Origin: Pantoea stewartii subsp. stewartii
GTDB lineage: Bacteria; Pseudomonadota; Gammaproteobacteria; Enterobacterales; Enterobacteriaceae
DNA length: 64,000 bases
Assembly (NCBI RefSeq): GCF_008801695.1
Contig: NZ_VZPF01000016.1
Coordinates: 1 to 64,000, forward strand
Direction: 5' to 3'
In this document: in pieces, positions 59,835 through 64,000 of the stretch
Layout of the letters: each line of letters opens with the position of its first letter
Numbering within the stretch: position 1 is the first letter of the stretch
Position numbers and translations under genes: made by a program
Notes under the pieces: model-generated
The model's database searches: none
Seen by the model: the letters and a program-made list of their open reading frames with translations, nothing else
What the model was told of the DNA's origin: nothing

Positions 59835-61502
59835 ATGTGTTCTATTTTTGGTGTGCTGGATCTGAAAAGCGATCCCGTTGAGTTACGTAAAAAAGCATTG
59901 GAAAGCTCACGCTTAATGCGTCACCGTGGGCCGGACTGGTCAGGTGTGTATGCTGACGACCACGCGATCCTTGCTCACGAACGTCTCTCAATTGTCGACG
60001 TCAACAACGGTGCACAGCCACTGTATAACGCCGATCACACTCACGTTCTGGCCGTCAACGGTGAAATCTACAACCATCAAGCCCTGCGCGCAGAGTTAAG
60101 CGATCGTTATAGTTTCCAGACCGGTTCGGACTGCGAAGTCATTCTGGCGCTGTATCAGGAAAAAGGCGTCGATTTCCTGGACGAGTTGCAGGGCATGTTT
60201 GCCTTTATCCTGTACGACACCGTGAAGCAAACGTATCTGATTGGTCGCGACCATATCGGTATCATTCCGCTGTATATGGGCAACGATGAGCACGGCAACC
60301 TGTTTGTGGCGTCTGAAATGAAGGCGCTGGTGCCGGTTTGCCGCACCATTAAAGAATTCCCACCGGGAAGCTACCTTTCCAGTACTGACGGTGAAATTCG
60401 TCGTTACTGGCAGCGTGACTGGATGGAATACAAAAACGTTGAAAACAACGTGACAGACGCGGCTGGCCTGAAACATGCGCTGGAAGAGTCGGTAAAAAGT
60501 CATCTGATGTCAGACGTTCCTTATGGCGTGCTGCTGTCTGGCGGTCTGGATTCTTCTATTATTTCAGCCGTGACCAAGCGTTTTGCCGCTAAGCGCGTTG
60601 AAGATCAGGACAAAAGCGATGCCTGGTGGCCACAGCTGCACTCTTTTGCCGTCGGTCTGGAAGGCTCACCGGATCTGAAAGCAGCCAAACTGGTTGCCGA
60701 GCACCTGGGTACGGTTCACCATGAAATCCACTTCACGGTGCAGGAAGGTCTGGATGCTATTCGTGACGTGATCTACCACATTGAGACCTACGATGTGACC
60801 ACCATTCGTGCCTCCACGCCGATGTACCTGATGTCGCGTAAGATCAAAGCGATGGGCATTAAAATGGTGCTGTCAGGCGAAGGCGCAGATGAAGTCTTCG
60901 GTGGCTACCTCTATTTCCATAAAGCGCCTGATGCCAAAGAATTCCATGAAGAGAACGTGCGTAAGCTGCTGGCTCTGCACATGTTTGACTGTGCTCGCGC
61001 CAACAAAGCGATGTCCGCCTGGGGCGTAGAAGCGCGCGTGCCGTTCCTGGATAAGAAATTCCTGGATGTCGCCATGCGTATCAACCCACAGGACAAGATG
61101 TGCGGCAGCAACGGTAAAATGGAAAAACACATTCTGCGCGAATGTTTCTCTTCCTATCTGCCGGAAAGCGTTGCCTGGCGTCAGAAAGAGCAGTTCTCTG
61201 ACGGCGTAGGTTACAGCTGGATTGACACGCTGAAAGAAGTAGCGGCTAAGCAGATTAGCGATCAGCAACTGGCGACGGCGCATTTCCGCTTCCCGTATAA
61301 CACGCCGGGTTCGAAAGAAGCGTATCTCTATCGCGAAATTTTCGAAGAACTGTTCCCACTGCCAAGTGCTGCCGAGTGCGTGCCAGGTGGGCCGTCTGTT
61401 GCCTGTTCGTCGGCAAAAGCGATTGAGTGGGATGAAGCCTTCAAAAACATGGACGATCCTTCAGGACGTGCCGTGGGCGTGCACCAGTCCGCTTACAAAT
61501 AA
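59835..61502 (+). CDS. asnB: Asparagine synthase B (glutamine-hydrolysing)
   Basis: A 555-residue enzyme. The mature N-terminal Cys2 in MCSIFGVLD is the glutaminase nucleophile, with the glutaminase domain to about 205. The synthetase domain has the ATP loop LLSGGLDSSIIS and GEGADEVFGGYLYF. Start ATG follows CAGGAG. Confidence 0.98.
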   Translation: MCSIFGVLDLKSDPVELRKKALESSRLMRHRGPDWSGVYADDHAILAHERLSIVDVNNGAQPLYNADHTHVLAVNGEIYNHQALRAELSDRYSFQTGSDCEVILALYQEKGVDFLDELQGMFAFILYDTVKQTYLIGRDHIGIIPLYMGNDEHGNLFVASEMKALVPVCRTIKEFPPGSYLSSTDGEIRRYWQRDWMEYKNVENNVTDAAGLKHALEESVKSHLMSDVPYGVLLSGGLDSSIISAVTKRFAAKRVEDQDKSDAWWPQLHSFAVGLEGSPDLKAAKLVAEHLGTVHHEIHFTVQEGLDAIRDVIYHIETYDVTTIRASTPMYLMSRKIKAMGIKMVLSGEGADEVFGGYLYFHKAPDAKEFHEENVRKLLALHMFDCARANKAMSAWGVEARVPFLDKKFLDVAMRINPQDKMCGSNGKMEKHILRECFSSYLPESVAWRQKEQFSDGVGYSWIDTLKEVAAKQISDQQLATAHFRFPYNTPGSKEAYLYREIFEELFPLPSAAECVPGGPSVACSSAKAIEWDEAFKNMDDPSGRAVGVHQSAYK

Positions 61503-61522
61503 GTGCTATACTGAGTGAACAG

Positions 61523-61547
61523 ATGGGCCAGTAATGGCCCATTTTTT
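61523..61547 (+). terminator. Terminator of asnB
   Basis: Stem ATGGGCC/GGCCCAT with a 6-base loop and a T run, 20 bases after asnB. Confidence 0.92.
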
Positions 61548-61651
61548 GTGGAGTTGCCGTTGTATTCACTGAAAAATTGCCGAATAAAGCACCACCCTGG
61601 TTATAAGCCAGACAAACAGGCGTTTGAAGGCAAAAAACGGCAAAAAACTTG

Positions 61652-61680
61652 TTGACGCTGTGTAGTCAACTCCGCATAAT
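61652..61680 (+). promoter_or_regulatory. Promoter of the met-leu-gln tRNA cluster
   Basis: TTGACG, a 17-base gap, CATAAT, and then the GC-rich discriminator GCGCCCC, as in stringently controlled tRNA promoters. It is 40 bases before the first tRNA. Confidence 0.85.
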
Positions 61681-61719
61681 GCGCCCCGCAACGCCGATGA
61701 AGGTTGCGCGAAAAAAGAT

Positions 61720-61796
61720 GGCTACGTAGCTCAGCTGGTTAGAGCACAGCACTCATAATGCTGGGGTCACAGGTTCGATTCCCGTCGTAGCCACCA
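61720..61796 (+). tRNA. tRNA-Met (CAT), elongator type
   Basis: 77 bases with encoded CCA; starts GGCTACGTAGCTCAG, anticodon CAT in CTCATAATG. First gene of a six-tRNA cluster matching E. coli metT-leuW-glnU-glnW-metU-glnV, with glnX missing. Confidence 0.98.
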
Positions 61797-61806
61797 TCTT
61801 TTTTTT

Positions 61807-61891
61807 GCGGGAGTGGCGAAATTGGTAGACGCACCAGATTTAGGTTCTGGCGCCGCAAGGTGTGCGAGTTCAAGTCTCGCCTCCCGCACCA
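61807..61891 (+). tRNA. tRNA-Leu (TAG)
   Basis: 85 bases with encoded CCA and a long variable arm; anticodon TAG in ATTTAGGTT. It corresponds to E. coli leuW. Confidence 0.97.
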
Positions 61892-61913
61892 TTTCACGAG
61901 TCGGCAGCATGGA

Positions 61914-61988
61914 TGGGGTATCGCCAAGCGGTAAGGCACCGGTTTTTGATACCGGCATTCCCTGGTTCGAATCCAGGTACCCCAGCCA
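61914..61988 (+). tRNA. tRNA-Gln (TTG)
   Basis: 75 bases with encoded CCA; anticodon TTG in TTTTTGATA. Near-identical to the next tRNA-Gln copy except for one acceptor-stem pair. Confidence 0.97.
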
Positions 61989-62022
61989 ATTTCGATGTAT
62001 CTCGCGGCTGCGAGTGGACGAA

Positions 62023-62097
62023 TGGGATATCGCCAAGCGGTAAGGCACCGGTTTTTGATACCGGCATTCCCTGGTTCGAATCCAGGTATCCCAGCCA
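62023..62097 (+). tRNA. tRNA-Gln (TTG)
   Basis: 75 bases with encoded CCA; same anticodon as the previous copy. The acceptor stem differs (TGGGATA...TATCCCA in place of TGGGGTA...TACCCCA), a compensated pair. Confidence 0.97.
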
Positions 62098-62119
62098 TCA
62101 TCGAAAGGTAATACAATTT

Positions 62120-62196
62120 GGCTACGTAGCTCAGCTGGTTAGAGCACAGCACTCATAATGCTGGGGTCACAGGTTCGATTCCCGTCGTAGCCACCA
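62120..62196 (+). tRNA. tRNA-Met (CAT), elongator type
   Basis: 77 bases, identical to the first tRNA-Met in the cluster. Corresponds to E. coli metU. Confidence 0.98.
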
Positions 62197-62202
62197 TTTT
62201 CT

Positions 62203-62277
62203 TGGGGTGTCGCCAAGCGGTAAGGCACTGGTTTCTGATACCAGCATTCCGGGGTTCGAATCCCTGCACCCCAGCCA
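62203..62277 (+). tRNA. tRNA-Gln (CTG)
   Basis: 75 bases with encoded CCA; anticodon CTG in GTTTCTGATA. Last gene of the cluster; corresponds to E. coli glnV. Confidence 0.97.
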
Positions 62278-62285
62278 AATTAAGC

Positions 62286-62313
62286 AAAAAAGCCCGCAAT
62301 AGCGGGCTTTTTT
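62286..62313 (+). terminator. Terminator of the tRNA cluster
   Basis: GCCCGC/GCGGGC stem with loop AATA flanked by six A and six T, 8 bases after the last tRNA. Confidence 0.95.
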
Positions 62314-62370
62314 GTTTCTGGCTTCCGGCTCATGACCACGCGTCAGATCCATGCGACGCGTGGCTGAGGC

Positions 62371-63543
62371 TTACAAGCCTAACGCATAGCGCAAGACCTG
62401 ACGTTTCAGCACGCCGGAATGCTCAGCGGCGATCAATCCCAGATTGCGTACCAGCTTTAACGGGCCGACGCGGTTGCTAAACGTAAAATAGAACAGATCC
62501 ATCCCGCTCTGCATCAGCAGATTATCGTGGCGGCGCTGGCGCTGATAACGTAACAGCACCCGTTCCGACGACCAGGTTTCAGCATTGTCACGCGCAGCAA
62601 TTAATACATCCATCAACGCATCAATGTCACGATATCCCAGATTCACGCCCTGCCCTGCCAGAGGATTAATGGTGTGCGCCGCATCGCCGACCAGCGCCAG
62701 CCCCGGCAGAACATAACGCGCGGCATGTCGACGCACCAGGGGAAAGCCACCGGCTGCATGCACATGAAAACGGCCCAGTCGGGCCGGAAAGTGATGGGCG
62801 ATCTCTTTCTCCAGCTGTGCAACGGGCATGGCCTGTAACTGTCGGATACGGGCGGCGGCGTCATACCATACCAGCGAGGCATGATGACCGAACAGCGGCA
62901 GGAAAGCGCGTGGACCGTCGGGCGTAAAGTGCTGCCAGGTCGCATCGCCAGCCGGATGCTCGCAGGTGACGCTGATCAGTAAGCAGGACTGTGCGTAACT
63001 CCAGCCGTGAATCCCAATACCCGCCATCTGTCGCACCTGTGAACTTGCGCCATCTGCCCCCACCACTAATTTTGCGGTTACGGTCGTGCCATTGCTTAAT
63101 GACAGCGTCCAGCCCGCATTACAGGGCTGAAGATCCTCCATCGTCGCCGGGCACAGCAAGGTGATCCCTCGCTGCGTCATCTCTTCCCACAGCGCACGTT
63201 GCAGCACCGTGTTCTCCACCATATAACCCAGTTCAGGCAAACCCAGCGACTCCGCATCGAAACTGACCTGCGCCGTCTGCCACTCCCAGGTTTCCAGTTT
63301 GCGGTAAGGCGCACAGCGCATCGCCTCCACCCGCTGCCAGACGTTCAGTTGTTTCAGGAGCGCCACCGACGAGGAGCCGACAGCGGAAATGCGCACGTCC
63401 GGCAGGCTGTCGGGATCGAAAGGTGGCGGGGTTGCCCGCTCAATCACCGCCACCCGGAAGCGGTGCTGCGCTAAACCACAGGCCAGCGCCGCTCCGACCA
63501 TGCCGCCGCCGACAATCACCACATCAAACTGGTTATCCTGCAT
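62371..63543 (-). CDS. ubiF: 3-demethoxyubiquinol 3-hydroxylase UbiF
   Basis: A 390-residue FAD monooxygenase that carries out the C6 (3-demethoxy) hydroxylation of ubiquinone synthesis. The dinucleotide motif VVIVGGGMVGAALACGL and the FAD motif LVGDAAHTINPLAGQGVNLG are present. ATG 63543 gives the expected N-terminus; longer upstream codons have no similarity. It is divergent from miaB, as in E. coli. Confidence 0.96.
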   Translation of the reverse strand: MQDNQFDVVIVGGGMVGAALACGLAQHRFRVAVIERATPPPFDPDSLPDVRISAVGSSSVALLKQLNVWQRVEAMRCAPYRKLETWEWQTAQVSFDAESLGLPELGYMVENTVLQRALWEEMTQRGITLLCPATMEDLQPCNAGWTLSLSNGTTVTAKLVVGADGASSQVRQMAGIGIHGWSYAQSCLLISVTCEHPAGDATWQHFTPDGPRAFLPLFGHHASLVWYDAAARIRQLQAMPVAQLEKEIAHHFPARLGRFHVHAAGGFPLVRRHAARYVLPGLALVGDAAHTINPLAGQGVNLGYRDIDALMDVLIAARDNAETWSSERVLLRYQRQRRHDNLLMQSGMDLFYFTFSNRVGPLKLVRNLGLIAAEHSGVLKRQVLRYALGL

Positions 63544-63711
63544 CACTTGTATCCCTCTCTTAGGCCGCCACTTTTCAGCGCGGTGGTATTCCTGCAAAGT
63601 GTACCGGAAAAATGAGGCACGATCAGAAAAGCCCTCAGGCTGGTCACATCCGCAGCAAAGCATTACAATACGCGCCCAGCACTTCACTGCACTGATTTAA
63701 TGGCTAGCTCG

Positions 63712-64000
63712 ATGACAAAAAAACTGCATATCAAAACCTGGGGATGTCAGATGAATGAGTACGATTCATCTAAGATGTCTGACCTGCTGAACAGCACGCA
63801 CGGCTATACCCTGACAGAGGAAGCCGAAGAGGCGGATATTCTGCTGCTCAACACCTGCTCAATCCGCGAGAAAGCGCAGGAGAAGGTTTTCCACCAGTTG
63901 GGGCGCTGGAAAAAACTCAAAGAGCGCAACCCGGATTTGATCATCGGTGTTGGCGGCTGCGTCGCGTCGCAGGAAGGGGATCATATTCGCCAGCGTGCGC
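63712..64000 (+). CDS. miaB: tRNA-2-methylthio-N6-dimethylallyladenosine synthase MiaB (N-terminal part)
   Basis: The first 96 residues of a radical-SAM methylthiotransferase that modifies A37 of tRNAs reading UNN codons. The three Cys of the auxiliary cluster are in [26 protein letters not shown] and [14 protein letters not shown] 63712 matches the E. coli start; an in-frame ATG at 63700 is also possible. The gene runs off the window end before the radical-SAM CxxxCxxC motif. Confidence 0.97.
   Translation, partial: MTKKLHIKTWGCQMNEYDSSKMSDLLNSTHGYTLTEEAEEADILLLNTCSIREKAQEKVFHQLGRWKKLKERNPDLIIGVGGCVASQEGDHIRQRA

Noticed and set aside
61720-62277. Regular repeats resembling a CRISPR array
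   Set aside because: The repeated units are tRNA genes with cloverleaf structure; spacers vary in length and no cas genes are near.
61739-62352. Minus-strand frames across the tRNA cluster
   Set aside because: They are translations of tRNA genes (GYLDSNQG and GWGTWIRT patterns), a common artefact.

Overview
The window is enterobacterial chromosome, most like Pantoea, Erwinia or a relative (Erwiniaceae). Most of it is the conserved block around the TCA-cycle, Tol-Pal and nag genes, in the order known from Escherichia coli but read in the opposite direction. The lineage call is inferred from gene order, protein similarity recalled from E. coli, and the absence of the E. coli mng genes between cydA and sucD.

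Layout. 1-127: right end of an IS66-family element. 210-7104: ybgS, a BvgAS/EvgAS-type two-component pair, zitB, pnuC and nadA. 7235-11310: an accessory block with ogt, a divergent Ada-AlkA fusion gene, and a chemoreceptor gene broken by an in-frame stop. 11311-11993: a hairpin-rich intergenic element and two tRNA-Lys genes. 11994-18234 (minus): cpoB, pal, tolB, tolA, tolR, tolQ, ybgC, ybgE and cydX. 18250-31300 (minus): cydBA, sucDCBA and sdhBADC. 31926-33209 (plus): gltA, divergent from sdh. 33290-39540 (minus): a GNAT enzyme, nei, and a pyroglutamate block (pcp, DUF979, DUF969, pxpA, pxpC, pxpB). 39693-42853 (minus): ybgI, phrB and ybgA. 42987-43986: a divergent MarR regulator and AhpD-like gene. 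44357-45488: a ybfA gene with a premature stop and a kdpE left without kdpFABCD. 45529-50642: pgm, seqA, ybfF, ybfE, fldA and fur. 50649-52997: a DUF4440 protein with a frameshifted tail, and glnS. 53149-59530: nagE divergent from nagBACD. 59835-62277: asnB and six tRNAs. 62371-64000: ubiF and the start of miaB.

How the genes work together. sdhCDAB, sucABCD and gltA encode five consecutive activities around the TCA cycle, and cydABX supplies the bd quinol oxidase that takes the electrons. TolQRAB-Pal-CpoB links envelope constriction to peptidoglycan synthesis. The nag genes import and break down N-acetylglucosamine under NagC. The pcp-DUF979-DUF969-pxpACB run can be read as one route: release pyroglutamate from peptides, move it, and open it to glutamate. 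NadA and PnuC both serve NAD supply and share a good NadR box.

Points that stand out. A perfect 15-bp inverted repeat lies between ogt and ada-alkA. A row of tightly packed perfect hairpins lies next to the tRNA-Lys genes. The kdp operon appears deleted, leaving kdpE and a broken ybfA. Three separate genes carry disruptions (two TAA codons and one frameshift). The pnuC reading frame runs antisense through the histidine-rich end of zitB. I found no CRISPR array, no prophage and no clearly new multi-gene system.
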